From assembly GCF_021458635.1 (NCBI RefSeq), contig NZ_JAIRDQ010000001.1, forward strand, positions 310,001-374,000: a DNA stretch of 64,000 bases. Reading direction: 5' to 3'. This DNA comes from Bradyrhizobium monzae (GTDB lineage Bacteria > Pseudomonadota > Alphaproteobacteria > Rhizobiales > Xanthobacteraceae). A model generated the notes under the pieces. That model did no database searches. It saw only the letters and a list, made by a program, of their open reading frames with translations, and was not told where the DNA came from. The translations under genes and the position numbers were made by a program. Positions 51,044 through 59,356 of this stretch are shown piece after piece (the first letter of the stretch is position 1; every line of letters begins with the position of its first letter).

Positions 51044-51982
51044 ATGGAGACGCGACCGGGCTCGGAACGAATTCTTGTAGCGCCTGATACCGATCCGCTG
51101 GACGGAGACGTGCGATGGGCGCCGGGGAAGTCGCTGTGGCTGGCGGGCATGACGGCGTCCGCCCTTCTGCTTGGCTCGCTCTGCTTCTCCTGGTCGGCAC
51201 TCGCACTCTTCCTCGCGACCAGCGCTGTCACGCTTTGCGCCGGACATTCCGTCGGCATGCACCGCAAGCTGATTCATGCGAGCTTCGACTGTCCGCTCTG
51301 GCTCGAACATCTCCTCGTCTATCTCGGAACACTCGTCGGCATGGCAGGCCCGTTCGGCATGATCCGCCTGCACGATTTCCGCGACTGGGCACAGCGCCAG
51401 CCGGCGTGCCACGACTATTCCCGCCATCACGCCGGCTTCTGGCGCGATGCGTGGTGGCAATTGCATTGCCGCCTGGTGTTGCGCCGTCCGCCGGACTTCA
51501 GACTCGAACCTCGGCTTGCGGGCGATCGGTTCTACGCCGTCGTCGAGCGCACGTGGATGTTGCAGCAATTGCCGTGGGCCGCGCTCTTCTTCGCTCTGGG
51601 CGGACTGGGCTGGGTCGTTTGGGGCATCTGTGTGCGCGTGAGCGTCTGCGTGACCGGACACTGGCTGGTCGGTCACTTCTCTCATACCCGGGGCGATCAG
51701 GTCTGGATTATCGATGGCGTTGCCGCGCAGGGATACAATGTCCGCCTTGCCGCACTGATCAGCATGGGCGAAAACTGGCACAACAATCATCACGCCTATC
51801 CCGGCTCGGCGAAGCTCGGACTTTTGCCGGGCCAGGTCGATCCTGGCTGGTGGCTGATCCGGTCGCTGGAAGCTGTCGGACTGGTCTGGAATGTCAGGAC
51901 GCCGCACAATATGCCGGAGCGGCCCGGCTTGCGGCGGCTGACCGAAGCCGAGCTGCGCGATGGGGTCGCCGATGCTGCGTGA
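51044..51982 (+). CDS. membrane fatty acid desaturase-family protein
   Basis: 312 residues from the ATG at 51044. Histidine boxes: H73-RKLI-H78 (HxxxxH), H123...H128H129 in HDYSRHHAGF and H246-NN-H249H250 in ENWHNNHHAYPG. The first two boxes are slightly different from the acyl-CoA delta-9 class. Four hydrophobic spans (GMTASALLLGSLCFSWSALA, LEHLLVYLGTLVGMAGPFGM, LPWAALFFALGGLGWVVWGI) place it in the inner membrane. It introduces a double bond in an acyl chain, with a diiron centre. Fatty acid or lipid substrate unknown. Confidence 0.9.
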   Translation: METRPGSERILVAPDTDPLDGDVRWAPGKSLWLAGMTASALLLGSLCFSWSALALFLATSAVTLCAGHSVGMHRKLIHASFDCPLWLEHLLVYLGTLVGMAGPFGMIRLHDFRDWAQRQPACHDYSRHHAGFWRDAWWQLHCRLVLRRPPDFRLEPRLAGDRFYAVVERTWMLQQLPWAALFFALGGLGWVVWGICVRVSVCVTGHWLVGHFSHTRGDQVWIIDGVAAQGYNVRLAALISMGENWHNNHHAYPGSAKLGLLPGQVDPGWWLIRSLEAVGLVWNVRTPHNMPERPGLRRLTEAELRDGVADAA

Positions 51983-52052
51983 TCATCGCGGTCACGATGC
52001 CGAGGCGATCGTGCCCGTCGCGCTGGCTGCATGCCTGCTACAAGCTCCACAG

Positions 52053-52156
52053 TCATCCTGACGCACCAGCGTCGCAAGGCGAGCCTCGAAAGGATGGGCT
52101 ACACCCCGCTCGCGGCTCATCCTTCGAGGCGCGCAAGAGCGCGCACCTCAGGATAA
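52053..52156. repeat. palindromic intergenic repeat pair
   Basis: TCATCCTGACGCACC... to AAAGGATG (52053-52095) and CTCATCCTTCGAGGCGCGCA...GCGCACCTCAGGATAA (52116-52156) each fold as hairpins, with units related to the element at 4084-4214. It fills the region between the desaturase and the MFS gene and could terminate transcription. Confidence 0.65.
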
Positions 52157-52288
52157 CGGCGGAGCTCGTGGTGCCAACGCATGGCTGGCGTCCCACACAC
52201 CCAATTGTCTTGAGCACCCGCCAGCGAACGTGTATGGCCGCAACAGTTCTTTCCAGGTGCCCCCTTGAACCCCCTCCCGCAAAATCCC

Positions 52289-53512
52289 ATGGCCGCGTCC
52301 GGATCGTTCGCGGCGATGAAGTCCGTGCCGTACCGGTTGCAGTTCATCGCCTATGTGCTGGCGATGATGGCCGACAATATCGAGCACGTGATCAGCTATT
52401 GGGTGGTGTTCCAGAAATTCCATTCGCCGACGCTGGGCGGATTTGCCGTGCTGTCGCACTGGCTGCCGTTCCTGCTGTTCTCGGTGGTGGTCGGCGGGCT
52501 CGCCGACCGGTTCGATCCGCGCCGCATCATCCAGTGCGGCATGCTGCTGTTTATTGTTGCCTCCGCCGGATGGGGTTTCTTCTTCATCACCGACACGATC
52601 CAGATGTGGCACGCGATGCTGCTGCTGGTGATCCACGGCTGCGCCGGCGTCCTCTGGCAAACACCGAACCAGCTGCTGCTCTACGATCTCGTCGGGCCCG
52701 CCGACCTTCCGAGCGCGGTGCGGCTGAATGCGATGGCGCGCTATCTCGGCATTCTGGTCGGGCCTGCGGTGGGCGGTCTCATCATGCTGACGCTCGGCAC
52801 CTCGCACGGCATCATCTTCAACACGCTGTTCTACCTGCCGATGCTGCTGTGGCTGTTCTGGGCGCCGGTGCGCGACAGCAGCGTCGCGGTACGGCGCTTC
52901 GCCGTGCGCGGCTTTGCGGACATCGTCGACACCATGCGCGCGATCGGCACCCAGCCGGTACTGACGGCGATGACGTGGTTGGCAGGCCTCACCTCCTTCA
53001 TGATCGGCAACGCCTATCACGCGCAGATGCCGGGCTTTGCCGGCGATCTCGGCCATGGCGATCCCGGCGTGTCCTACAGCGTACTGCTCGCAGCCGACGC
53101 CGCCGGTGCGCTGCTCGCAGGCATTGCGCTGGAATCCTGGGGACGCCTGAAGGGCACGCCGCGCACCGCGATCCTGCTCGCGACGCTGTGGAGCGTGGCG
53201 CTGTTCGGCTTCGCCGCGGTACGGATCTATCCGGTTGCGATCGTGCTGCTGTTCTGTGCCGGCTTCTTCGAGCTGTCGTTCAACACCATGGCGCAGGCGT
53301 TGGTGCAGTTGAATGCGCCACCCGACATCCGCGGTCGCGTCGTCGGTCTCTATAATATGGCGGGACTTGGCATGAGGGCGTTCAGCGGGATCACCGTCGG
53401 CGTGTTCGGAGCGGCAATCGGCATTCATTGGTCGCTGGGACTATCTGCGGCAGTGCTGTTGGCGCTGCTGTGTCTGCTCTATCAGCGCGCGACGCGGAAG
53501 ACGGAAGGTTGA
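52289..53512 (+). CDS. MFS transporter
   Basis: 407 residues from the ATG at 52289 (a TTG at 52265 with CCAGG upstream is an alternative). Twelve helices; motif-A-like GGLADRFDPRRIIQCGMLLF between helices 2 and 3, then AGVLWQTPNQLLLYDLVGPA and NAMARYLGILVGPAVGGLIM. Such proteins match the enterobactin exporter EntS/MFS_3 branch, in which RLNAxAR...GPAxGG recurs. Substrate cannot be determined. It forms a tandem with a second MFS gene 31 bp downstream. Confidence 0.9.
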   Translation: MAASGSFAAMKSVPYRLQFIAYVLAMMADNIEHVISYWVVFQKFHSPTLGGFAVLSHWLPFLLFSVVVGGLADRFDPRRIIQCGMLLFIVASAGWGFFFITDTIQMWHAMLLLVIHGCAGVLWQTPNQLLLYDLVGPADLPSAVRLNAMARYLGILVGPAVGGLIMLTLGTSHGIIFNTLFYLPMLLWLFWAPVRDSSVAVRRFAVRGFADIVDTMRAIGTQPVLTAMTWLAGLTSFMIGNAYHAQMPGFAGDLGHGDPGVSYSVLLAADAAGALLAGIALESWGRLKGTPRTAILLATLWSVALFGFAAVRIYPVAIVLLFCAGFFELSFNTMAQALVQLNAPPDIRGRVVGLYNMAGLGMRAFSGITVGVFGAAIGIHWSLGLSAAVLLALLCLLYQRATRKTEG

Positions 53513-53543
53513 CTCTCGTCCCTCCTGACCGCACGCTCGAAAA

Positions 53544-54731
53544 GTGGGTTGGGGAGATCAGGCATTGCGCAATCGCTGGGCTATTCTTGCGATCCTGTTC
53601 GTCGTTCGCCTCACCATCGCGTTCCAGTTCCAGAGCGTGGCTGCGGTCGCGCCGCTGCTCGAAAAGACATTTGGCGTCGGGCTCGCCGATATCGGCCTCC
53701 TGATCGGCCTCTATTTCACCCCTGGCGTGGTGCTGGCGCTGCCGGGCGGCGCGATCGGGCGAACCCTTGGCGACAAGCCGACCACGATCGCGGCGCTGCT
53801 GCTGATGACGGCGGGCAGCCTGGTGATGGCGACCACCGAGATCTGGGGTTTGCAGATGGCGGGCCGGCTGGTCTCCGGCGCCGGTGGCGTGCTGCTGACG
53901 GTGCAACTCACCAAGATGGGCACCGACTGGTTTGCCGGCAAGGAGATCGCAACCGCGATGGCGATCTTCGTCAACTCCTGGCCGGCAGGCGTTGCGATCT
54001 CGCTGTTGGTGCTGCCGGCGATCGGCACCGCCTATGGTGCGGGCGCCGTGTTCATCGCGACCGGTGCACTGAGCGCGATCGGCGTTGCGCTGATCATGTT
54101 CTATCAGCCGCCGCCGGGCGCAATGGTCAGCGCGGCTGGATCAGGCAAGCTCGATCGCCTGGCGCTATTGGCGGTGATCGTCGCGGGCGCGATCTGGGGT
54201 CTCTATAATGTCGGCTTCGCGATGATCTTCTCGTTCGGCCCCTCCTTGCTGGCCGAGCGCGGCTGGAGCATCGCCGCGGCCGGCTCGGCGATCAGCGTCG
54301 TGATGTGGCTGTCGGTGATCTCGGTGCCGGCGGGCGGATACCTCGCCGATCGCTTCAAGCGGCCCTTCATATTGGCGATTGCGGCCAGCGTCGTGGTGGC
54401 CGCCCTGCTGGCCTGGCTGAGCCGGTCCGACGCCGTCATCACCATCCTCGTCCTGATCGGTCTGATCGGCGGCCATCCGGCCGGCCCGATCATGAGCCTG
54501 GCCGCCCGCGTGCTCGCCCCGGAGACCAGGGCGATCGGGATGGGCGTGTTCTACACTCTCTTCTATGCCGCGATGATGCTCGGACCGGCGGTAGCGGGGC
54601 GGCTGGCCAAATCGGCAGGAACGGCCGCGGTCGCGCTGGACCTCGGCGCACTGACGGTCCTGGCCTGCCCGCCGCTGATGTGGCTTTTTGAACGCATTGT
54701 TTCTGTGCGCGATAGGCGCGCCAAATCATAA
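53544..54731 (+). CDS. MFS transporter (CynX/NimT-like)
   Basis: 395 residues from the GTG at 53544; a TTG at 53565, with GGGGAGATCAG before it, is also credible. Twelve helices starting RWAILAILFVVRLTIAFQFQ; the motif GGAIGRTLGDKPTTIAALLL and the central AGAIWGLYNVGFAMIFSFGP suit the cyanate/nitrate-type CP family (CynX, NimT). Later LGPAVAGRLAKSAGTAAVAL. Uptake or export of a small anion or drug is possible. The gene immediately follows another MFS gene and precedes the PilZ gene. Confidence 0.87.
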   Translation: MGWGDQALRNRWAILAILFVVRLTIAFQFQSVAAVAPLLEKTFGVGLADIGLLIGLYFTPGVVLALPGGAIGRTLGDKPTTIAALLLMTAGSLVMATTEIWGLQMAGRLVSGAGGVLLTVQLTKMGTDWFAGKEIATAMAIFVNSWPAGVAISLLVLPAIGTAYGAGAVFIATGALSAIGVALIMFYQPPPGAMVSAAGSGKLDRLALLAVIVAGAIWGLYNVGFAMIFSFGPSLLAERGWSIAAAGSAISVVMWLSVISVPAGGYLADRFKRPFILAIAASVVVAALLAWLSRSDAVITILVLIGLIGGHPAGPIMSLAARVLAPETRAIGMGVFYTLFYAAMMLGPAVAGRLAKSAGTAAVALDLGALTVLACPPLMWLFERIVSVRDRRAKS

Positions 54732-54743
54732 CGCGGCATTAAC
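54728..54743 (+). promoter_or_regulatory. near-perfect CtrA box upstream of the PilZ gene
   Basis: ATAA-CGCGGCA-TTAAC (54728-54743), the CtrA consensus TTAA-N7-TTAAC with one mismatch in the first base. It overlaps the stop codon of the upstream MFS gene and is 52 bp from the PilZ start. PilZ proteins bind c-di-GMP and often control motility, a known CtrA-linked function. Confidence 0.4.
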
Positions 54744-54794
54744 CCTATGCACCTTAGGGTCGTGGCGGACTCCGCCCGGGCGGGGGGTCGGGTA

Positions 54795-55412
54795 GTGAAA
54801 ATGGCGTTGGCGAACAAAAAATTTCTTCCGGCCGCCGAGGAACGTCGGCGTTTCCAGCGGGTGAAGGTTCACCTGCTCGGCCGATACATGCTGCCGGATC
54901 GCCGTGAATTCCCCTGCCAGGTGATCAACATGTCGCCCGGCGGGCTCGCGCTGCTCGCACCCGGCATCGGCAATGTCGGCGACCGCGTGGTCGCCTATCT
55001 CGACCATATCGGCCGGGTCGAGGGCAAGATCACCCGGATCATCGACAACGGTTTTGCCATGACGGTGGGCGCCACGCCGCGCAAGCGCGACAAGCTCGCG
55101 GCCCAGCTGACCTGGCTCGCCAACCGCGACATCCTCAACCTTCCGGAAGACCGCCGCCACGACCGTATCGTGCCGCGCAACCCTATCGCGGTGCTGACGC
55201 TCGAGGACGGCACCAAGATGACCTGCCGTATCATCGACCTCTCGCTGTCCGGCGCGGCCATCGCCGCAGAGAACCGCCCGCCGCTGAAATCGACGGTTCT
55301 GCTCGGCCGGGTCCAGGGCCGGGTGGTCCGAAACCTCGAAGACGGCTTCGCGCTGGAGTTCCTGCACTCGCAGCCGATCGAGACTCTCGAAGAGAGCGTT
55401 ACCGCGCGGTAA
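54795..55412 (+). CDS. protein with two PilZ domains
   Basis: 205 residues from the GTG at 54795 (the ATG at 54801 and an upstream start at 54747 are possible). First PilZ: RRRFQRVKVHLLGRYMLP (RxxxR) with NMSPGGLALL (N/DxSxxG). Second: RRHDRIVPRNPIAVLTLEDG with DLSLSGAAIAAEN. Both have the Arg and D/NxSxxG residues needed for c-di-GMP. No output domain is attached, so it is an effector acting by protein contact. A CtrA-like box upstream and a strong terminator downstream suggest a monocistronic gene. Confidence 0.92.
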   Translation: MKMALANKKFLPAAEERRRFQRVKVHLLGRYMLPDRREFPCQVINMSPGGLALLAPGIGNVGDRVVAYLDHIGRVEGKITRIIDNGFAMTVGATPRKRDKLAAQLTWLANRDILNLPEDRRHDRIVPRNPIAVLTLEDGTKMTCRIIDLSLSGAAIAAENRPPLKSTVLLGRVQGRVVRNLEDGFALEFLHSQPIETLEESVTAR

Positions 55413-55449
55413 AGCGAAAGCGCGCCAAAACCGCTGCTTTTCCAAGCTC

Positions 55450-55483
55450 AAGGCGGCCTCCGCGATGCGGACGCCGCCTTTTT
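55450..55483 (+). terminator. Rho-independent terminator of the PilZ gene
   Basis: Stem AAGGCGGC / GCCGCCTT extended by TCCGC/GCGGA, loop GAT, followed by five T (55479-55483). It lies 38 bp after the stop. Confidence 0.8.
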
Positions 55484-55743
55484 CGCGTCCGGCTGCGGTC
55501 TCGCGCCCGGTTAACGCGTGGGCTGCCTGAGCGTGCAAGCAGCAGTTCCGCCAGCGTTTGCTGCGTTAATCCCTACAATTTGAATCAATTGCAGTATTAT
55601 CAAATTTTAGTCGAATTTTCTTCAAGTATAAATCGAATTCGCCGCGCCTTTTACTTGTATTCGTCTCGACTTGACTTGGCTGACTTAGCGCCAACTCAAA
55701 AGCTCCGTGCGCAATGTGGTCCCAACAAGAAACGGGGGCCGCA
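55484..55743. other. AT-rich intergenic region upstream of the BTLCP gene
   Basis: The stretch 55570-55690 is strikingly AT-rich (CAATTGCAGTATTATCAAAT, TTCAAGTATAAATCGAATTC) within a GC-rich chromosome. It carries no gene, only A/T tracts and repeated TCGAATT (55612-55618 and 55633-55639). It probably holds the promoter of the next gene and a nucleoid-protein site. Confidence 0.5.
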
Positions 55744-56370
55744 ATGTTGGACTTCAGGGGACAGGGGAAGGCATTGGCACTTGCTGCCATGCTCTTCGGG
55801 ATCAGCGCGGCAGCGCAGGCCGGTGAAAGCCGTCTGCTCTACGCGAGCCTCGGTGACACCACGCGTGCACCGATCGGCTGGGTCGAGTTTTGTGCAGAGA
55901 ATGCCGCCCAGTGTCAGAGCGGGCCGACGCAGCCGCGCGACATCGTGATGTCGCAGACCGCGTGGCGCGACCTGACCAAGGTCAATCGCTGGGTCAACGA
56001 GACCGTCAAGCCTTTGACCGACCAGGACCACTGGGGCGTGATCGAGAAGTGGTCGCTGCCGACCGACGGTTACGGCGACTGTGAAGACTACGTGCTGATG
56101 AAGCGCAAGATGCTGATTGATGCCGGTTGGCCGCGCGAGGCCCTGCTCATCACCGTCGTGCGCGACAAGAAGGGCGAAGGACACGCGGTGCTGACGGTGA
56201 AGACCGACAAGGGCGAGTTCGTTCTCGACAACCAGAACGAGAGCGTCGTTGCCTGGACGGAGACCGGCTACCGCTTCGTCAAGCGACAGTCGCAGGCCGA
56301 TCCCAACGTCTGGGTTTCGCTCGGCGATACCAAGCCGGCGGTCTCCACCGCCAGCGCAAGAGATCAGTAG
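55744..56370 (+). CDS. periplasmic BTLCP-type (transglutaminase-like) cysteine protease
   Basis: 208 residues from the ATG at 55744, GGGGG upstream. Signal peptide MLDFRGQGKALALAAMLFGI-SAAAQA. Catalytic residues are Cys113 in GYGDCEDYVLMKR, His147 in GEGHAVLTVKT and Asp162 in FVLDNQNE, the Cys-His-Asp triad of the bacterial transglutaminase-like cysteine proteinase family (LapG relatives, DUF920). LapG cleaves surface adhesins under c-di-GMP control. No lapD or adhesin is nearby in this window, but a PilZ gene is 330 bp upstream. Confidence 0.92.
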   Translation: MLDFRGQGKALALAAMLFGISAAAQAGESRLLYASLGDTTRAPIGWVEFCAENAAQCQSGPTQPRDIVMSQTAWRDLTKVNRWVNETVKPLTDQDHWGVIEKWSLPTDGYGDCEDYVLMKRKMLIDAGWPREALLITVVRDKKGEGHAVLTVKTDKGEFVLDNQNESVVAWTETGYRFVKRQSQADPNVWVSLGDTKPAVSTASARDQ

Positions 56371-56437
56371 GAACGAGACAACGAGTTACGCGACCCGGTC
56401 ACATCCCCACCCCTCCCCGTCCCAGACCGGTTCGCGC

Positions 56438-56477
56438 GCGGCCAGCCATCCCCCAATGGCTGGCCGCAACTTTTTTG
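56438..56477 (+). terminator. Rho-independent terminator of the BTLCP gene
   Basis: 12-bp perfect stem GCGGCCAGCCAT / ATGGCTGGCCGC with a 6-nt loop, followed by AACTTTTTT. It lies between convergent genes (BTLCP + and amidohydrolase -). Confidence 0.85.
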
Positions 56478-56487
56478 AGACACGCTG

Positions 56488-57828
56488 TCAGTGCGGCAGG
56501 ATGTTCTTGTAGACCTTGCCGTCTTTCATGATCACCACGAAATTCTTCGCGGGAGCCTCGACGAGAGCGATGTTGTCGAGCGGATTGCCGTCGACCAGCA
56601 GGAGATCGGCGAGCGCGCCCTCCTCGACGACGCCGAGCTTGCCGGGATAGGGATTGCGCAGGCCGGACAGGCTCAGCAATTCCGCGTTGGTCGACGTCGC
56701 CATGGCCAGCGCTTCGGCCGGTGTGTACCAGCGCGTCAGCGCGGCCAGCATCGAGCCCTGCTTCTCCGCCAGCGCCGGCGAGAACAGGACGTCGGTGCCG
56801 AACGCGGTCTTGATGTGGTATTTCTTTGCCAGCTGATAGACACGGTCCGTGCCGCCGACCACCTGCCGCAGCTTGTCCTGCTCCGCCGGCCCGAGCCCGG
56901 CACCCATGGACATATCCAGGAACGGCTGGGTGCTGAGCCAGATCCCCTTCTCCGCGATCAGCTTGGCGCTCGCCTCGTCCATGAGATGGCCGTGCTCGAT
57001 ACATCTCACGCCAGCTGCGATCGAGCGCTGGATCGCGATCGGGGTATAGGCGTGCGTGGCAACGTAGGTGCCCCAATTGTCGGCGGCCTCGACGGCGGCG
57101 CGCAGCTCGGGCTCGGTGAAGGTCGAGACGTCCAACGGGCTGAAGGGCGAGGCCACGCCGCCGCCCGCGGTGAGCTTGACCTGGGAAGCCCCCTGCATCA
57201 GCTGCTCGCGCGCGCGCACGCGCACCTCGTCCGGGCTGTCGGCCACCATGCTGCCACCAATCCGCTCCATGCGGCTGAGCATGCCGCCGATCGTTCGCGG
57301 CAGGTCGGACAGCTGGCGGAAGTCGCCATGGCCGCCGGTGATGGTGATGATGGCGCCGGACGGATAGATGCGCGGACCGGCGACGAGGTCCTCGTCGATG
57401 GCCTGCTTCAGGCCAAAGGTCGGCCCACCCATGTCACGTATGGTGGTGAAGCCGCGCATCAGCGTTGCGGTCGCTTCGCTGGCGGCGAGCAGGTTGTTGT
57501 AGCCGACATCGCCGGCAAGCGCCGCCATCGGCGTCGGGCGCACCAGCATTGCGTGCCAATGCGCATCGATCAGCCCCGGCATCAGCACCCGGCCGCCGCC
57601 GGCGATGACCTGGCCGGTCGCCGCAATGTCCGCGGTCGAGATCTTCTCGATCTTGCCATCCCTGACGAGGACGTTGGACGCGGCCGAGAGCGTCGCGTTC
57701 TTGCCGTCGAAAATCTTGACGTTGCGGAATAGGACGGCATGGTCCTGCTGGGCCGGCGCTGGCGACGCGCTACAGAGAAACACTGCAAGCAGCACCGCGA
57801 GCCCGGCCCGCACTTTCAATCCCAACAT
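56488..57828 (-). CDS. exported amidohydrolase-family enzyme
   Basis: 446 residues. Signal peptide GLAVLLAVFLCSASPAPAQQ. Amidohydrolase TIM barrel: metal motif GLIDAHWHAML (HxH), lysine-bearing strand ASQVKLTAGGGVASP (Lys, possibly carboxylated), THAYTP and IEHGHLMDEA (His ligands) and AFGTDVLFSP with the final Asp. A C-terminal beta-sandwich follows (LGVVEEGALADLLLVDGNPL). The pattern matches imidazolonepropionase/Xaa-Pro dipeptidase-like secreted amidohydrolases. Substrate unknown. Confidence 0.92.
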   Translation of the reverse strand: MLGLKVRAGLAVLLAVFLCSASPAPAQQDHAVLFRNVKIFDGKNATLSAASNVLVRDGKIEKISTADIAATGQVIAGGGRVLMPGLIDAHWHAMLVRPTPMAALAGDVGYNNLLAASEATATLMRGFTTIRDMGGPTFGLKQAIDEDLVAGPRIYPSGAIITITGGHGDFRQLSDLPRTIGGMLSRMERIGGSMVADSPDEVRVRAREQLMQGASQVKLTAGGGVASPFSPLDVSTFTEPELRAAVEAADNWGTYVATHAYTPIAIQRSIAAGVRCIEHGHLMDEASAKLIAEKGIWLSTQPFLDMSMGAGLGPAEQDKLRQVVGGTDRVYQLAKKYHIKTAFGTDVLFSPALAEKQGSMLAALTRWYTPAEALAMATSTNAELLSLSGLRNPYPGKLGVVEEGALADLLLVDGNPLDNIALVEAPAKNFVVIMKDGKVYKNILPH

Positions 57829-57853
57829 ATTCAGTCTCCGCCCCGCTACGTTG

Positions 57854-58090
57854 TTATGCAGTCCCAGCCACGGGCCGCCACGCGAACGTCAGCCAGCCGA
57901 TGCCGAGCAACATTCCGAGCGCCAGAGCCGCTCGGGAAATTGCCGGATAGACCTGTGAATTCTCGCCATCGCGAATTGATTTGAAGCGTCGCCACACCTC
58001 GTTGACCAGCGACTGCACGGTGTCGTCACCGAGCAAATGGCCGGTCGCGACATAGGCCGTCTCTCGTTCGTCAGCCAGAGGTCGCGCCAC
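57854..58090 (-). CDS. small membrane-anchored protein
   Basis: 78 residues from the GTG at 58090, with CGGAG upstream. Soluble N-terminal helix (ARPLADERETAYVATGHLLG, SLVNEVWRRFKSIRDGENS) and one transmembrane helix near the C-terminus (ISRAALALGMLLGIGWLTFA). Tail-anchored topology is likely. It lies 25 bp upstream of the amidohydrolase start on the same strand and may share its transcript. Function unknown. Confidence 0.6.
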   Translation of the reverse strand: MARPLADERETAYVATGHLLGDDTVQSLVNEVWRRFKSIRDGENSQVYPAISRAALALGMLLGIGWLTFAWRPVAGTA

Positions 58091-58384
58091 GGCACCACTC
58101 CGCAGAACGGATTCAATGCATGTCGGCTCCGTTCTAGAACTCGACGCTTGCGGTCAGTTGATTCCGCCGACCAAGGCGAGTCAATTTTCAACCACAAGGC
58201 GATTTTGCAGCCCTGCCATACGGCTCCATCCAAAATGCAATGATCGCGCGATGAATCGGGAATTTGCGGCAAATGCGTAAGTGCCGCTGTCGCGTGTGTG
58301 GCGAACTATCATCAAATGGCAAATGTTCGGCTGAAAGCGAGATCAACGAAAGATCGCAGCGGCGTCGCCCGCCGTGCGATTGAA

Positions 58385-59092
58385 TTACGCGCCCAACACG
58401 TCCGCGAGCCGCAGCTCGTCGGCGGCGGGATCCTTCAGAAACAGCTCAGCCTCGATCTCGTTCAGATGCGACAGCATCTGTGCGCGCGCGGCCTGCTTGT
58501 CGCGCTTGCGGATCGCGGTGACGATCTCGGCGTGATGATCAGTGCCGCAGGCCGGCGTGTCGTGACGGCGATAGAGCAGGATGATCAGCGAGGAGCGCGC
58601 GATCAGCTCTTTGAGGAAGCCGAGATAGATGCTGTGGCCGCTCATCTCCGCGATGAGCCGATGAAAGTCGCCGGAGAGCCGGACCGAGGCGCGCGCATCG
58701 CCACGCAGCTCGGCCTCGCGCTCTTCAGCAAGATGCTGCTGAAGGCGATTGAGCCAGACTGGCGAGACGGCGTCGACAGCGTGATCGACGATGGTGGGCT
58801 CGATCAGCCGGCGCGCTTCGAACACCTCGCGGGCATCCGCCGGTGTCGGGCGCGCGACGAAGGCGCCACGGTTCTTCTCGATGTTGACGATGCCTTCATG
58901 CGCGAGCTGCTGCAGCGCAGTGCGGACCAGCGTGCGGCTCGCGCCGTAGATCTCGCCGATCTCGTCTTCGCCGAGCTTGGTGCCCGGCAGCAGGCGATGC
59001 TCGAGGATCGCCGCGGTCACGCCCTCCCTGATCCGGCTGACGCGATCGCTCACGTCGGGGGCATCGGATTTCGGGCGGGATTTGGCGGCCAT
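58385..59092 (-). CDS. GntR/FCD-type transcriptional regulator
   Basis: 235 residues from the ATG at 59092. N-terminal winged helix: SRIREGVTAAILEHRLLPGT, KLGEDEIGEIYGASRTLVRT, ALQQLAHEGIVNIEKNRGAF (the recognition helix is ASRTLVRTALQQL). C-terminal FCD ligand domain with FEARRLIEPTIVDHAVDAVS, LSGDFHRLIAEMSGH (metal-binding D-x-x-x-H) and THDHAE-like DTPACGTDHHAEIVTAI. It probably senses a small organic acid or nitrogen compound and controls the divergent ABC-racemase operon and itself. A TTTATACAAT site at 59190-59199 is a candidate half-operator. Confidence 0.9.
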   Translation of the reverse strand: MAAKSRPKSDAPDVSDRVSRIREGVTAAILEHRLLPGTKLGEDEIGEIYGASRTLVRTALQQLAHEGIVNIEKNRGAFVARPTPADAREVFEARRLIEPTIVDHAVDAVSPVWLNRLQQHLAEEREAELRGDARASVRLSGDFHRLIAEMSGHSIYLGFLKELIARSSLIILLYRRHDTPACGTDHHAEIVTAIRKRDKQAARAQMLSHLNEIEAELFLKDPAADELRLADVLGA

Positions 59093-59305
59093 TCGTTCGA
59101 GGAGCTGGGTTTGAGGGCGCAGTCGCGACGTTCGGTCCGATGGTAGTCGACGAGCTGTATCCAATCACAGGCGAAACTTTATACAATCTTCGCCCATTTC
59201 GTGTGCATATCCCTGCCGCCCCGTGCGCCGCACAAACTCGGCCGGATTCGATCTAACGACCTGACTCCGCTGCACAGTTTCTAAATTCGACCAAATTTGC
59301 GCTGT

Positions 59306-59320
59306 TGGCACGGACCTTGC
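59306..59320 (+). promoter_or_regulatory. sigma-54 (-24/-12) promoter of the ABC-racemase operon
   Basis: TGGCACG (59306-59312), GACC, TTGC (59317-59320), equal to the RpoN consensus TGGCACG-N4-TTGC. It lies 37 bp upstream of the first gene's ATG, compatible with a short leader. It implies activation by an enhancer-binding protein such as NtrC. Confidence 0.65.
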
Positions 59321-59356
59321 GGAGAGAGGGAACATCGCCCCTCTCGCGGACACGCC

